From NCBI GenBank assembly GCA_963575745.1, contig CAUYUJ010022548.1, positions 486,416 to 548,915 on the forward strand: a stretch of 62,500 nucleotides of DNA, written 5' to 3'. Source of the DNA: Prorocentrum cordatum (taxonomy: Eukaryota > Sar > Dinophyceae > Prorocentrales > Prorocentraceae). Made by a program: the position numbers and the translations under genes. Below are positions 1 to 11,589 of this stretch, in pieces; the first letter of the stretch is position 1, and every line of letters starts with the position of its first letter. The notes under the pieces were generated by a model. That model did no database searches. It was given only the letters and a program-made list of their open reading frames with translations, and was not told where the DNA came from.

Positions 1-104
1 GCGGCTGTTTTCGGGTTCTGGGCCCACCGCCGGGCGCAGTCCTGGATACGCGGCCGCCTTCGGCGCCAGCAGGCGTCAGGAAAACCGGCTGCGCGTGCTG
101 ACTC

Positions 105-340
105 GCTACAGTCGGGGCGCTGAAGAAGGAACCCTTTTCGTTGGGAGGGGCTCCGCGTTCCTCAATGGTTTCACAGTTTGCCCCAGGTTTCCCTTAGGTG
201 TTCGATGGGACATCGAAGCTTCACTTATGGAAAAAAGTGGCCTCGTTCCGAATTTAGGGTTCCTTAGGTCAACGCCCCGACTGCCCCCTTTGCTATATCA
301 GGCGAATGATATCAGAAATCGGCTTCACAGCAGGTTCCAC
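105..340 (+). repeat. Dispersed ~230-bp repeat, copy 1
   Basis: This stretch aligns with 60170-60372 at the other end of the window. Shared landmarks are ACAGTCGGGGCG, GAAGAAGGAACCC, the block around GGCCTCGTTCC, and CAACGCCCCGAC, with small substitutions and indels. The 60-kb copy lies inside the large intron of the FAM151-like gene, so the family is probably a transposable or intronic repeat rather than a coding exon. The open frame through it (95-559) is not credited as a gene. Confidence 0.6.
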
Positions 341-561
341 ACGGAAGCGTCTTATCCCCCGATGGCCCCCCCAGGGCATTTCAAGATCGACGACTCTTGT
401 GCCTCAATATATCTTGCAGCAAGATGTCATATCGCACGTGGTTGCTGTATCCCTCCCATGAGCAGCGGCAGCGGCGGGAGCAAGACGGGGGGAGAAACAG
501 ACGAGGGGGCATCTTCACAAGAGAAGAAGGAGGCAGAGGAACAAGAAGAAACATACTAAAC

Positions 562-680
562 ACGGAGTGTGTTTGACAAGCGGAGTGCGTTTGACAAAGG
601 AGAGTGTTTTTGACAAAAGGAGTGCGTTTGACAAAAAGGAGTGTGTTTAACAAACAAGTGTGTTTGACAAAAAGAGAACC
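562..680. repeat. Minisatellite, ~18-20-bp unit
   Basis: About six tandem copies of a unit resembling GGAGTGCGTTTGACAAA, with variable numbers of A. The unit carries a stop in one frame and shows no coding character. Confidence 0.8.
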
Positions 681-3319
681 TACCAAACATGGGGTAGGAG
701 GAGAGACATTAACAGGACGGAGAAACATGACAACCCGAAGAAGCGAATGCATGATTGAGAGAACGGGAGGCACACCATGAGGCGAAGGACGGGCAGTGCT
801 GATCGTTTTCTTATTCAGACCCCTCCCTCCCCCTCCTTTCAGCCCAATGTCGAAACGCCGAATCAGAAAATAAGGAAACGCTCACCAGGGGTAGGAGTGG
901 CGGAGGCTGGATACCCGTGCCGGCGGGAGCGGAGGCAGGATGACGGGAAGGCGACGGAGCGTCCGGAGGAGGGCCCGGCGGAGGACGAGGGCCAGAGCCG
1001 GGGAAGCAGGACGAGGAGGAGGAGAAAGGCGAGGAAGGCGAGGAGGAGGAGGAGGCGGAGGAGATGCACGCCGCTCCCCCCTTTCCGCTCGGGGCTTTCT
1101 TGGTGCGCTTGCGAGCTGTCTCCCTCTCCTTTCTGTGCTGCGCGGTGGCGATGTATGTCGTGCCCATAGCCGAGGGGCGCTCTGGGTGTCACTGCTGTTG
1201 GCGCCGTTGGCCCCTCAGGTCCACAGGTGGCACGGCGAAGGCAATCATGATTTCGGGGTCGACCATGGCCAAAAAGGCAGATCTGAAGACTGCATCTGCG
1301 GATGTGCGGATCGTTTCTGGGCTCGGCCAGCACGCAGTGTATCACGTCAGCAGTGGCCCCTTCACGCTACGATTGGAGGCGCACGGTTGCGGCAATCGGC
1401 GGGTGCGCGCCAGACGCTGTTCACAAGCAGCGCAATTGCTCCGCGGCGCACGCCGCCGCTCAGAGTTGCGCGGGACGCACTGGCTGGGTCTCCTCCCAGA
1501 CACGAGGTTGCCAAGCACGTCGCAGAAGCCAATGTGGCGCGTTTGCGTTCCACTGTTCACAGCCCTTGGCCACCGATGGAAACCTCATGTCGGGATTGGC
1601 ATGTGTGCGAAGTAGCCCCGTGCACCAACGGCGCTCGAGAATTGACAGACCGACCGCATGAGTGATAGATAATAAGGTACATGGTCGCACGGAGACGTGT
1701 GGAGGCACACCGCGCTGCATGGACTGGTCAGAACGGAGACATGTGCGCTACGCGGGATGCTGGCAACATCGAACGGCGGCGGTGGGCAGAAATGCCTCGA
1801 ACATATTCCGATGACGATCGCTTGTTTCACACGTTGCCGCCCCTGCCACACGCGAGTGAACCTAAAGAAAGTTCGCCCAGTTGCTGCTCTGCGCAGAAAG
1901 GACGGTTGCCGCAAGGAGTACGCCTGTGTTGTTGCCGACGAGATGCCTGGAATATCGCGAAAATGCTTCGAGCGCGTGCTCGTATAACGTAATCCGCGTT
2001 GTCTCGGCTGCAGACAGTGCGATTCTCAGAAAGCCCTGTCTTCAGTCGCGCTCACTGACGGCCCAGGTAATTGCGTTGGCGTAGTCGAGTAGTTGTTTCG
2101 TTGTGCATTGCAGGCGGTCTGCATTGACAGGGCCGCGCGCGTCTGACGCCCGGGAGTCCTCGAAGGCGCCCAGCTTGCACTTCAGCGCGCTGTGGCTGTT
2201 CGGGGGGCGCAGGCGCCCGCCAGGGTGGCCGTGTCGTATTCTGCACGCTCCTCGTACACGCCAGTCATTGAAAGCAGGTGTTCTGGGGCTTCCAGATCCC
2301 AATCTGCTTCAAGCGCCTTCCCACTGCCACCTCGCAAAACTTTCCCTGCGAAGTACTCAGGGAGGAGAGGGGGAGGGTACCCCTCCCCGAAGAGGGAACT
2401 CGCTAGACCACCTTAGCCCAGAGGGCCGTTGGGATTTCATGGCGCCCGCGCCAACTGTGCGATTATGCGGTGGCGCGCCACTTGATGTGCGCACCTACGC
2501 GCGTCATCATGCAACGGGGCCGTCCATGAATATGATTTCTGCAGCGTGCGTGGGTTCCGTTCGTGCTCGTTGCCCCGTGTAATTACGAATGGCCCTGCGC
2601 GGACTCGCTGTGATTCCAGCGCGCCAAATGGGTTTGCCGCGCGCTTTGCGAATGACCCCCAGAGCTACAGTTTGTAAAAGCGAAAGCCTCGCGTTCAGTT
2701 GAATTGCCAGCAGATGCGCCATCGTAACACCAGAAGGCCCCCTTCAACACGAATAACACCACAAGGACCACACAAACAATACAACGAGATCCCAAGAGCA
2801 ACGACGGCCCCTTTCACAGAGAAAGCACCGCATTGGAACGACCCCAGCAGGATTGCAAGCGAACCCCGACAGCAGCGCAGCAGGGAGCGCAATCCCAATA
2901 TAACCAGGGACCACGCAGGAAGAGTTCCCCAATCGCCCCGAGTCGAGCAGAAGCCGGCCCCCAGCCGCCAGGCAATGCGCATCGACCGCCGAGAGCCCGC
3001 TGCCAGCACAGAAGCGCCCCTGCCTCTGCAGGGCCAGCGCGGCTCTCGGGAGAGCCATGGGATGGGGGTCTCGGTGCAAAACGGTGGTCAGCCAGAGCGC
3101 CTGACCTTGCAGGATCTTGCAGGGCCAGTGCTGCACTGACCCGGGCTGACGTTCACTGATTCCTATGAAGTGTCGTTGGTTCAAGTGTCCCAGGCCGCTC
3201 GGCCACGACAGCCGGGCCTGCTTTGTGACCGCCAGGCGACACGGCTGCTTGGAATCCGATTGCCGCGCGTAGCCTGACGAAGGACCCAAGGTGGCATTCA
3301 GCACAATTCGCCACCGCGC
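681..3319. other. Unassigned DNA, no supported gene
   Basis: Mostly non-repetitive GC-rich sequence with a purine-rich GGA/GGC block near 1005-1065. Many overlapping short frames are open on both strands, including 940-1665 (+) and 2744-3415 (-). None has a recognisable domain, and overlapping open frames are expected at this base composition. Exons with undetected introns cannot be excluded. Confidence 0.4.
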
Positions 3320-3780
3320 CTGGTTTATGAGGAGAAGGAGGTGGCCCTCCTGGTGAGCTTTGGAGGTCCCTGGCGGTCCCAGCACGCCGTGGGAGGTGAG
3401 GCCCAAAACTTCCACCAGAAATCCATGCCCTCGATCCGAACCTCGAGGGTCGAGAAGCAGGAGGGAGAAGGCAGACTCTTGGCGGCTCCTCGTAAATGCC
3501 TCTCCGGGGCCTGCTCGAATGCACCTCGGAGGCCTCTTCGCGGCCTCTTGGGGGGGTCTCTTGGAGGCCTTGGCGTGCCCTCGAGGAGCTGTCGTTGCCA
3601 GCTGCTTTCTGGGAGCACCTTGGCCTTTGGGGTGCCTTCCTCGCAGGGGTCTCCTGGGGCGCGCTGGCGGTGTCGAGGGCCGTCTTGGGGAACAGAGCTC
3701 GACGCGTCATCAAGTCGCGCCCGCCCTCCTGGGCCCGTCTTGGGGGCCTTCTTGGACCATCCTGCAGCCAAGACGCTGAA
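3320..3780. repeat. Degenerate G-rich array (CTCTTGGGGGCC-type)
   Basis: Irregular ~25-30-bp motifs built from GGCCTCTTGGGGG, TCTTGGAGGCC and similar words. The same family recurs in this orientation at 13700-14330 and in the opposite orientation (CCCAAGAGGGCCC) at 16137-16516 and 17105-17830. The long frames through it on both strands follow from the lack of stops in the motif. Confidence 0.65.
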
Positions 3781-3917
3781 GTAAGGACCGCTCTGGGCTC
3801 GGAAGCAGCTCGCCGTTCCGCAGGTCCTTCCGCGGCGGTTCCTCCAGCCCTCGTGCACTCAGAGGCACACCTGGTGCCCAGGAGGAGCTTCGCTCCTCGT
3901 CTGGCGTTCCGTATTTC

Positions 3918-4073
3918 TAGGGGGCCACATGCGAACCCTGCCCCTACCCCCCACGATTGCTGAGGGGAAGGGGGGGCGTCACTTCGCTCGGGAGCTCCCA
4001 GACGAAGTGAACCCCACCCTCGCCCTCGGAAATCGTGGGGGGGGTAGGGGTAGGGTTCGCATGTGGCCCCCTA
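3918..4073. mobile_element. Hairpin MITE with ~41-bp terminal inverted repeats
   Basis: The left end begins TAGGGGGCCACATGCGAACC and the right end is its near-exact reverse complement, ending in GGCCCCCTA. The two arms match for about 41 bp out to CCCCACGATT. The centre holds a second near-perfect palindrome at 3979-4010, so the whole 156 bp could fold into a nested hairpin. The flanks are ATTTC (3913-3917) and ACTTC (4074-4078), consistent with a 5-bp target duplication carrying one change. There is no coding capacity, so it would be mobilised in trans. Confidence 0.75.
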
Positions 4074-6019
4074 ACTTCGGCAGCCCTTCTGCAGTGGCCT
4101 GGGGGGCCTGGGCGGGCCTGCAGGGTCGCCTCGACGATCCAGCAGGCGCCCCGCGGGCACGAAGGGGGCGGCCCCTGCGGCCACGAGGCCGCGCTGGGAG
4201 CACGGAGGTCCCAGACGCGTTCGGGAGGCCTCCAGGAATAGTCGCGCGGTCCGCCCCCGGAGTCGCCCGAGAGCGCCGCTGCACCCAGGCCGTGGATCTT
4301 TCCAGAAATCGCCTGCGCTGATAGGTGAAGGATTCGAAGGGAGCTGGCGGCACCCCACTCAGCATGCACGGCACGGCGGGGGGTTCTGGACCAGGCAGTG
4401 GCGCGCGGCGTGCCAACTGGCAACGTCGTGCCGTAGCCGACGAGACCGCAATTCCGCTACGATTTGGTTCACGTGGTCAACGGCACTCCAAAGTTGGGAT
4501 TGGCCCGCGTCCCAAGGATGCCATGTACGTGTTCATTCAAAGGGCGCGGGCCACTTGCACCGCCTTCGCTGCCACGCCAGAGAAGCGATCCATCAGAGCG
4601 CGTGCCTGAAATTGACGCCTGCAGCGCAGCGTGCCAGAGGTGCCGCATCCGCGCGCCCTCCGACACGCCTGCAACCACCCGCTTATAGTCGCCGCCGGAA
4701 TTCTCATCGGATCGAGCACATCTGGAATGTAAAAATACCACACAGCCGTATTGTGCCTTGACATGCAGCAGGGACTTGAGGGTTGATGTTGTCTTCTGTC
4801 GGCTGCCAGGTATGTCCGTTTTGGCGGTTTGCCAGCGGATGTTCACGGACGTTCGTGAGTTGCACGTGCATGCGATCAATTCTTGGGATCAGTCAGCTAC
4901 ATGATGTAGAGTTGAAACTCTGCAGCCAGAATCTCGTTGATCAGTCGACACTGCGGAGGCTGACGCAGATGATGAATTTCCCCCCCCCAAAGAAAGAGTT
5001 CGTTTCGTGGGAGCTAACCAGAATGAGGGAGCCGAGCGGGGTCCAGTACTACGTGGATGGATGGAGGAAGTGAAGGGAGAAGACAGGGGAAGGGTGCCGG
5101 ACTGGAGGAGGGAGTGGGAGAGAAAAGGGTGGAGAAGGAAAAGGGGATCAGGAAGCGCAAGAGTTATTATGTTCCCTTGGATTCAAATGCCCTCGTAGAT
5201 GTTGCCGCGTGGGCCTGATTGGGCAAGGTCCGACCAGTTCTGCCACCCCTTCGGACCTTTGATTTCGCGAGTCCGTCGCCGCAAGGTATCGAAGGGAGGC
5301 CGAGGACGATGAGAAAATATTGGGGTGTAGAGGGGGTGGCGTAGGCGAGAGGGATGGAGACAGAAGGGGAGGAGGTCGAGGATGTGAAGGTGGAGGGGAA
5401 GGATGTGGTTAAGGAGAATGAGGTGAAGGGGGAGGGACTCCAACGATAGGGAGAAGGATTAGTAGGACGAGGAACAGGCATGGAAAGATTAGGAGCAGGT
5501 GAAGAGAGAGGAGGAGGGGCACCTCCTCTTATCCTGTTCCTCCCCTTCCCCCCCTCCCGTGCCACCACCTCTATGGCAGTGGCACATGTTTGTTACGTGT
5601 CTGTCAGCCGCCTAAGAGTTGGTGGGTTGCGGATTGCACATGCAGACAGAGAGTCCGAATGCATAGCCGCATTGCGCGGTCTACCATGCGCGTGTAGCAT
5701 ATGGCAGGCCACACAAGGCTGGCATGCGCGTGTGCGCGTCGACACATGCCACCGTGGTTGCAGCGCGCGTTCAGCGCATGTCTAGGCATTTGTTTGGTCT
5801 TCGGGCCAGCAGAGCATTTGTTTGTTAGGCAGCATCGCCTTCCAGGCAGAGGGGACCGCTGTAGCGCGCGGCTTTCCCATCTCCGAAATCTGACGATCAC
5901 CCTCTGTCTTGTGCCGCTGCTGCTCCTCCTGGTCCTACCAGTCCTGTTCTTGCGATCTCACCTCGTTGCCACTCTCTCGCTCTTCGGCCTGGGCCTGGTC
6001 GCCCTGCCCTTGCGCATCC
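4074..6019. other. Unassigned DNA with purine-rich patches
   Basis: No recognisable gene. The stretches 5040-5165 and 5300-5560 are G/A-rich with irregular GGAGG and GGGAAG words. Around 5655-5760 there are short runs of GCATGCGCGTGTGCG. The frames at 4325-4609 and 4783-5073 have no recognised domain. Confidence 0.35.
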
Positions 6020-6240
6020 ACCTCATGATCCTCCTTCTCCTCCTCCTCCTCCTCCTCCCACCACTCCTCTTCCTCCTCATCACCTCAGACAGAGACGGCC
6101 TGGGGTAATCCTCCTCCCCCTCCTTCCTCCTCCTCCTCCTTACCATCGTCATCGTCATTATGGTCCTCGTCGTCTTCCCTTTCCTCCCCCTCAGCTGCAC
6201 GCTCCGCTCCCCCCTCCTCCTTCCAGCAAGCCCCTCAGCT
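6020..6240. repeat. Pyrimidine-rich CTC tract
   Basis: Long CTCCTCCTC-type runs on the + strand, broken by short mixed sequence. The leucine/serine-rich and glutamate/arginine-rich frames here are products of the triplet repeat. Confidence 0.7.
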
Positions 6241-6465
6241 CTAAACTGCCCTGGCCCTAACTCATACGTCCGGTACCGCTGCCGCCCCTGCGACCGATGA
6301 TGGCGGGGGTCGACCCCTGTGCGGTCCTCTGACTAGCGCGCCCCACCCCCATGGCCCGAAGCTGACCCCGACCCTCACTTGGCAACTACCTGGTCACCAC
6401 CAGGCCCCGGCAGCCCCACCCTCTGGGCCTCTGCTCTTGCGACCCTGCACACGACAGCTCGTACA

Positions 6466-6650
6466 GTGGAGGCCCATGCCAAGAAACGCCCTGCTTGCCT
6501 TCAGGGTGCCCTGGGTTCCTTGGGTTTCCATGGTTTTGCTGTGGAAGGCGCCACGTTCCCGCACCAGAAATCCACGGACGTCCTGGGGCCTCAGGGCTGG
6601 GCTTCCCGTGGAAGGTCTCTTGTGGACTGGCCCCCGCTGCAGCCTGGAGC
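6466..6650 (+). repeat. Dispersed ~180-bp repeat, copy 1
   Basis: Closely related to two tandem copies at 50570-50700 and 50727-50895. Shared words include GTGGAGGCCCATGCCAAGAA, CGCCCTGCTTGCC, TGCTGTGGA and GGACGTCCTGGGG. The 6.4-kb copy stays open in one frame and the first 50-kb copy largely does too. The second 50-kb copy has a stop in that frame, so an ancestral coding role is possible but unproven. Confidence 0.65.
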
Positions 6651-6840
6651 CGACCCTGGCACCCCACCCGGCCACCGCCGGATCACCACCGGGCCCCGGC
6701 CGAGGCCGGCACGCGGCCAGCTGCGCTGTTGCCCGGCGCCCTCCGCGTCGCGGGGGGAGCACGCCGGAAGGCCTCCGGCCGTCTGCGGCCTGCGGGGGGC
6801 TCTCCCTGGGCCCTGGAGCCGTCAAAAGTCGGGGGAGCGT

Positions 6841-6893
6841 AAGACCCTCCTCCTCCTCCTCCTCCTCCTCCTCCTCCTCCTCCTCCTCGTTTG
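6841..6893. repeat. (CTC)n microsatellite
   Basis: An almost pure CTC run following AAGACC. No inverted repeats are seen at its edges, unlike the CTC/GGA tracts at 37.5 and 59.4 kb. Confidence 0.85.
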
Positions 6894-7147
6894 CCAGGAC
6901 TCGGCTTCGCCATCGTTTTCTGACGGCCGCGCCTCGGAGTTTGACGAGGAGGAGTTTCGTGGGATGCCTGCAGCGGGAGGCCTCGTCAAAATGCAGGCTC
7001 GGCCTCGTCATTTTTTTGACGACCTCGTCGGGGATTTCCGAGTCCCCTGTACCCAGGTCTTACGTCCCCCTGAAAAAGGACGGCTCGGGACGAAAAGCCG
7101 GCCCTTGTCGAAGAAAACGGCATAGACACAAAAAATCTGCGCTCCAC

Positions 7148-7261
7148 GCGGATTTCTTGGATGCGCGCTAGGTCCCCTCCCCCGCCAGCGCCTCCGGCGC
7201 CGCCCCTGGCACGCTCCGCGCGCCAGGGAGGGGGGTCCAGCGCAGCTCCAAGAAATCCGTG
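7148..7261. mobile_element. Small inverted-repeat element (MITE-like)
   Basis: The left arm GCGGATTTCTTGGATGCGCG and the reverse complement of the right arm (GCACGGATTTCTTGGAGCTG) match over about 36 bp with several substitutions and extend into a CCCCTCCC block on both sides. The core is GC-rich. No clear target duplication was found, so the exact ends are uncertain. Confidence 0.5.
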
Positions 7262-7278
7262 CGGAACGCCAAGAGTTT

Positions 7279-7311
7279 ATGCTTATGCAGTTGTTTCTTC
7301 TTCTGCCCTGG
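7279..7311 (+). repeat. Short repeat resembling the 3' end of a FAM151-like intron
   Basis: The words ATGCTTATGCAGTTGT and TCTTCTTCTGCC occur here and again at 61986-62015, just before the inferred acceptor of the large intron of the FAM151-like gene. Here the match is followed by CTGGG instead of ATCAG. Confidence 0.5.
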
Positions 7312-8055
7312 GTCGAATCCACACCTTCACGCGTCGTCCCCCATGCCAGTGAGTTGTGTATCCCTGTCCTGCGGACTGGATGAAGTGCCAAAGAACCCCA
7401 TGATAATCTCACAGATTGCCGAATCATGAGCAACATCATGCGCACGTATTGCATTTGGCAACAACGTCCAGAGGATCTGGCCCCAGCGTGGTGACGCGCA
7501 GTAGTATACGACTAATCGTGCTGTGCAGAAAAGGGGCTTGAGTAAACGTTGCAAGAGAGTTGCCCTCTTCTCAACAAGTTTCACCCCATGTGATTGCACG
7601 GTCCCCAACGATGCACCGAAGATTTGGATGCGCATCACATTTCCATGCTGTCGGAGCTGCCAATGAAACGCAACAGGTGCTGGGCGAAGATGCCCTGTAT
7701 TCCTTCAAACAACGTTTCTTCCAGTGGGCACTTTCAATCTGCACTATTCGCATAGAACTGTTTGTGCGTCGTGCAGCAGGTGTATGGGTCGCACATAAGG
7801 TAGATTCTATGGGCTTTCGCCACATCCGCCGACCCCTTGATCGTCTTGGGGATGTCGTGTTGCTGTCCTGGGGCGTACTTGTGTTGTCTTGTTTCTCTGG
7901 GTGGGCGGGCTCGAGGCTCTGCGGGGCCATCCCCGAGCTAGTCCGGGGGCATTTGGGGCCGTTCATGGGACGAATCTTACACGGCTGGAGGCCCCGAAGG
8001 GGTTGGCGGATGCGGGTTGCATTATATGTGTCCAGACACGCGACAAGGCAGTGAT
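7312..8055. other. Unassigned DNA with a short inverted repeat
   Basis: A 164-codon frame (7560-8054, +) has no recognisable domain. A copy of ATCCGCCGACCCCTTG at 7826-7842 faces a diverged inverted copy near 7994-8010. A related word, AGGGGTCGGCGGAT, recurs near 14434. The forward copies at 7.98 and 14.41 kb can encode TRLEAxKGxAD, so they may descend from one coding exon or repeat. Confidence 0.35.
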
Positions 8056-8059
8056 CCGT

Positions 8060-8320
8060 GGCGGTGGTGATGGTGATCCGTGGTGGCGGTGATGGTGATG
8101 GTGGTGGTCATGGTGCGGGTGATGGCGATGATGATGCTGGTGGTGATGGTGTTGATGATGGGACGCGGAGATGGTGACATGGTACTGGCGGTGGTAATGA
8201 AGATGATCGTGATGGTGATGGTGGTGGTGGTGATGGTCGCGGTGGTGGTTGTGATGCTGGTTATGATGGTGCTGATGGTGCTGATAGTGGTGGTGGTGAT
8301 GGTTATGCCATCAGGACGGT
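8060..8320. repeat. (GGTGAT)n-type low-complexity tract
   Basis: GGTGGTGATGGTGATG words on the + strand, giving Met/Val-rich frames one way and Thr/Ile-rich frames the other. The tract sits where the N-terminal (Walker A) part of the following helicase pseudogene would be expected. Confidence 0.8.
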
Positions 8321-8331
8321 TATGAGGGAGG

Positions 8332-10945
8332 GTGAGGATAAACTTCCACGCGGCAGCTTTGCAGGCCACAAGCGCCTCAGCGCTCGACGGGAATTCAATC
8401 CATAGTGCGTTTGGGACAGGTGTGAACAAGTCGAAAAAAGCAACATGCGGGGGGCGATGGGAGCGCAGAGTCCAACGAGAAAACGACGAAAGAAATGGCC
8501 GCGCAGAATATGTCACAGTGGAAGTGGTTGATAGCTGACGAGGTGAGCATGGTCAGCGCGAGCTTTCCGGCAGGGCTCGACTCGCACTTGCGTTCGTGCG
8601 TGTCAGCCGCAAGTGACACGAAGGTAGGTCGAGACGGTGTGGACAGGCCCTTTGGGGGCTTGAATGTGTTGTTATGCTGAGATTTCGGTCAATTGGAGCC
8701 ACCGTCGGGGACAGCCATTAATGCGCTGTCCACGTCGCATTCGAAGAACGCGAGGAAGTACGCGCCGGGCGCCAGGGAGGACCACGGGCAGCATATGGCG
8801 AAAGGGCAGCGCAGGGAATGACGGAACTGACGGAGTGCAAGCAAGCGCGCGGAGGACCAGGACGATTGGTTTCTTGGGGTGCAGGGCGAGTTTCGCCAAG
8901 GAGCGCTGTCTGAAAGCGCGCGCAACTTTTTGCATGGCAGACCGACGGGCGTCTCGGGGTCGCGGGTGAACGGTGCACCGCTGCGCGGAAACGCGCGCAG
9001 TGTAAGAGAGGCAGAGGCAATTGCGAATGATAAGAGGGTAGAGTGTGAGGAGTGCAAAGTGGAGAGGAGGAGGAGAAAACTCGTCGCCACGTCACCGGAA
9101 GACGCGCGATTTCGCGAGGACAAATTCGTCGACACCGTCGCCTTTTATGCGAATCAGGACACTCGTTGCCACGTCGGCAAGCAGAGAGCTGCGCAGTGGG
9201 CATAGGAGCGAGGAGAACACTTGCTCTGGGTCGCAGCCAGAGACCGCCCGTGCCACGGGGGAGAACAGAGGCGGCCGTACACGGTGGAGGACAAAGTGCG
9301 CTGGCTGGGGTGCCGCGGCAAGGAGTGCGCTAGCTTGCCGGGGTGGCTACCGCTGGAGAAGGGGATGCCCGTGGCGCTGGCAAATCACTTGGATCGGTCG
9401 AAGAAGCAGCTTCTGCGGGGGCGCACAGCAACAATCGATGGACGGGCATTGCACGAGGGAAGGTCCTGGGAGATGATGACGAGGGAGTCTTGCTGCACTT
9501 GCCGAGAGCGCTTGCGTTGGATTTTTATACGAAGGACTGGCGCCTGCCAGGCTGGGCGCCGGGCACGCACCCGATCTCCCCATCGAAAGGGCAGCAATGG
9601 TTTTTGGGCGGGTATCGGAAGCATCCAGCATTGAGTGCGAAGCGCACCCAGTTCATGATCACTCCGGCGCTGGCAGCGACGGCGCACTCAGCGCAAGGCC
9701 GAACCACGGGGACAGTGATCGCGGACCTTGAGAGAGGGCGCGGCGCGAGTTGGATTTCCAGTTGCGTTGCCATCGCGCTCGTGCGCAGGCGAGAGAACCA
9801 TTTGATCTCCCTGCCTTTTGATAGGAAGCCGCGCAACGTGAGATGGCCGGCGCGAAGAAGCGAGTGGGGGGCGCAACTGATGCCGCGAGACTAGCGCGAG
9901 CGGTGCCGGCGGAGACTGCTTGTAGAGGCTTTACGAAGCACGAGCTTCAAAGGAAAGAAAGGCCAGCGCTGTGTAAGGAACGCGCGGCTGAAATGACAAG
10001 CAAGGATGAGAGGCGAAGCAAGACGTGCAACGGGTGGGCAAGCAACGCGGAGACGGAGGAGGGGGGGCGGGCAGTCGGCGACGTGGGCGGAGGTGTAGCA
10101 GGCGAGGCTGAGGAGGGTGGAAGGGTTCGGACCACGCCTTGCGCGAAGCGCACGCATGTGAAAACCAGGAAGCAGTCGGGCATGGACAATCCAAAGTGGG
10201 ACCGCGTCGGCACAGCACGGTGTTTGAATGGCGCGTGCCTGTCGCTGTTCGAGGGGTCGGCGGCGACGTCGGAAGCGCAGAAGACGCGCAATGCAGCGGG
10301 GAAAAGGCTTTGCCGGAAGTGCGCCGCTGAGCGAGAAAGGGCGGCGATGGGAGCCAACTTCGAAGCGGCAAATTTGACGCGGGAAGCCGACGCAGCAGCG
10401 AAGCCGCTGATTCGCACAGCGCGCGGGGAAGCTTCCTCGGACGCGAGGCATTTGCGGGGGGGGCAAGTTCATCATCATCAGAAGCAAGAAGGACACGGAG
10501 CGGCGTGCGAAAGGTGGCAAGCGGGGCATCACTGCGAAAGGCGTAGCCGATGAGTCGAAGCAGTCGAAGCGGCCGCTGACGCGCGAAGCGTGCGCGAAGG
10601 ACTTCGCTCGGCAGCGGCGCATCAGCGACGAACAGGAGAGCGAACACTTTTCGAGGAAGAGTGGAGTTGCATGCGCAGAGTGCGTTGCCGACGGGCTTTA
10701 CCGCGCGCAGCTGGCAGAGCTATCAGCGCAGCGGCAAGTGTCAGGCCGAAGTCAGCGTTCTCCGTGGAAAGTGGCAACGTCGCGCGCGACGAAAAGAAGG
10801 GCACCCTGAAATGCGACGCACGCAAGTGAACGCAGCGGCAAGTGTCAGAAGAAATTGCCGAAATCAGCTTTCTCCGTGGACAGTGGCTATGTCGCGCGCG
10901 ACGAAAAGATGGGCACCCTGAAGTGCAAGGCATGCAAATGATACC
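8332..10945 (+). pseudogene. Pif1-like helicase pseudogene with C-terminal Cys-rich repeats
   Basis: Remnant of a superfamily 1 Pif1/Helitron-type helicase, an ATP-driven 5'-3' DNA helicase. Conserved pieces are spread over three frames. Frame 1 from 8332 has the stretch before motif II. Frame 2 from about 8480 has WLIADEVSMVSA (Walker B), PFGGLNVLLC, then a stop where the family has glycine before DF, and later QGEFRQGAL and NFLHGRPTG. Frame 1 from about 9480 has TAHSAQGRTTG and the C-terminal helicase motif. Frame 3 carries a basic, Cys-containing tail. I count stops near 8678, 8819 and 9203 and at least three frame changes. The Walker A part is absent and replaced by a GGTGAT tract. Such helicases are numerous in dinoflagellates; this copy is dead unless heavily edited. 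Helitron ancestry cannot be judged because no Rep domain is visible. Confidence 0.8.
10727..10942 (+). repeat. Two tandem ~105-bp Cys-motif modules
   Basis: Two adjacent copies begin GCAGCGGCAAGTGTCAG and each can encode KSAFSVxSG-x-VARDEKxGTLKC followed by a lysine and a stop. Copy 2 keeps a CxxC pair (KCKACK); copy 1 has lost the second Cys. They look like duplicated zinc-ribbon-like units from the tail of the helicase pseudogene. Confidence 0.65.
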
Positions 10946-11589
10946 CACGCGAGCGCTTGCGCCGCGATCCGTAGAAGCACGACCAACGGGGGCGAGAGCG
11001 AGAGGGAGGACGAAGCCGATGAATGAGGAAATCAAAACAGGAGGAAGCGGAAGAGGAGGAGGAGGCGGGGGGGCATGGGGGAGAGGCGGAGGAGGGTCAT
11101 CGGAGGAGGAGTAAAGGGAGGGGTGACGATTTGGGGAAATATTTGTGTACACCCGCGCTCATAGACGGCAGGCGGCGGTCCAAAACCCGGGCGAGTGGTC
11201 ATCGAGTGGGGCGCGGCGCATCCCGCCACCTTGCTTCGGTTGCAGGTATGCGGCCGCTGTTAAGGCCAAGTCAAGCGACCCCCCCCATTAAGTTTCGTTC
11301 AGTGCGTCGCCCGAGCGTCGCCCGTGCGCCGCCCTGGTTTGCGCCTCTGTCCCGAATCCCGGCCTCCCAGAGCACGCGGGGGACATGTGGCGCGACTTCG
11401 GCATTTCTTCGGCGATATATAGGTTTCCGACGCCAGTGCACCAGCAGCAATTTTGGCGGTCGTGGCGCACTCTAGTTCGACGATCCACCAGCGCCTTCTT
11501 TCTGTTTCCAATTCGGCGCAAGAGGATTTGCCGGCGCGCATTTTCGGGGGCGCCAACCGTTGCTGAGGACGAAGACGCCTCGCGTTGAT
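10946..11589. other. Unassigned DNA with a short GGA tract
   Basis: A GGA-rich patch at 11040-11110, then ordinary GC-rich sequence without recognisable coding motifs. Confidence 0.35.

Noticed and set aside
4430-4450. A CCGTAGCC word as a second spliced-leader relic
   Set aside because: It diverges after nine bases (GACGAG instead of ATTTTGG).
6379-7171. Two overlapping ~245-codon + frames
   Set aside because: They overlap in different frames, cross a (CTC)n tract and a dispersed repeat, and show no domain.
8689-9203. Minus-strand frames at 8.7-9.2 kb and 9.9-10.6 kb
   Set aside because: They are antisense to the Pif1-like pseudogene, whose + strand motifs are recognisable.
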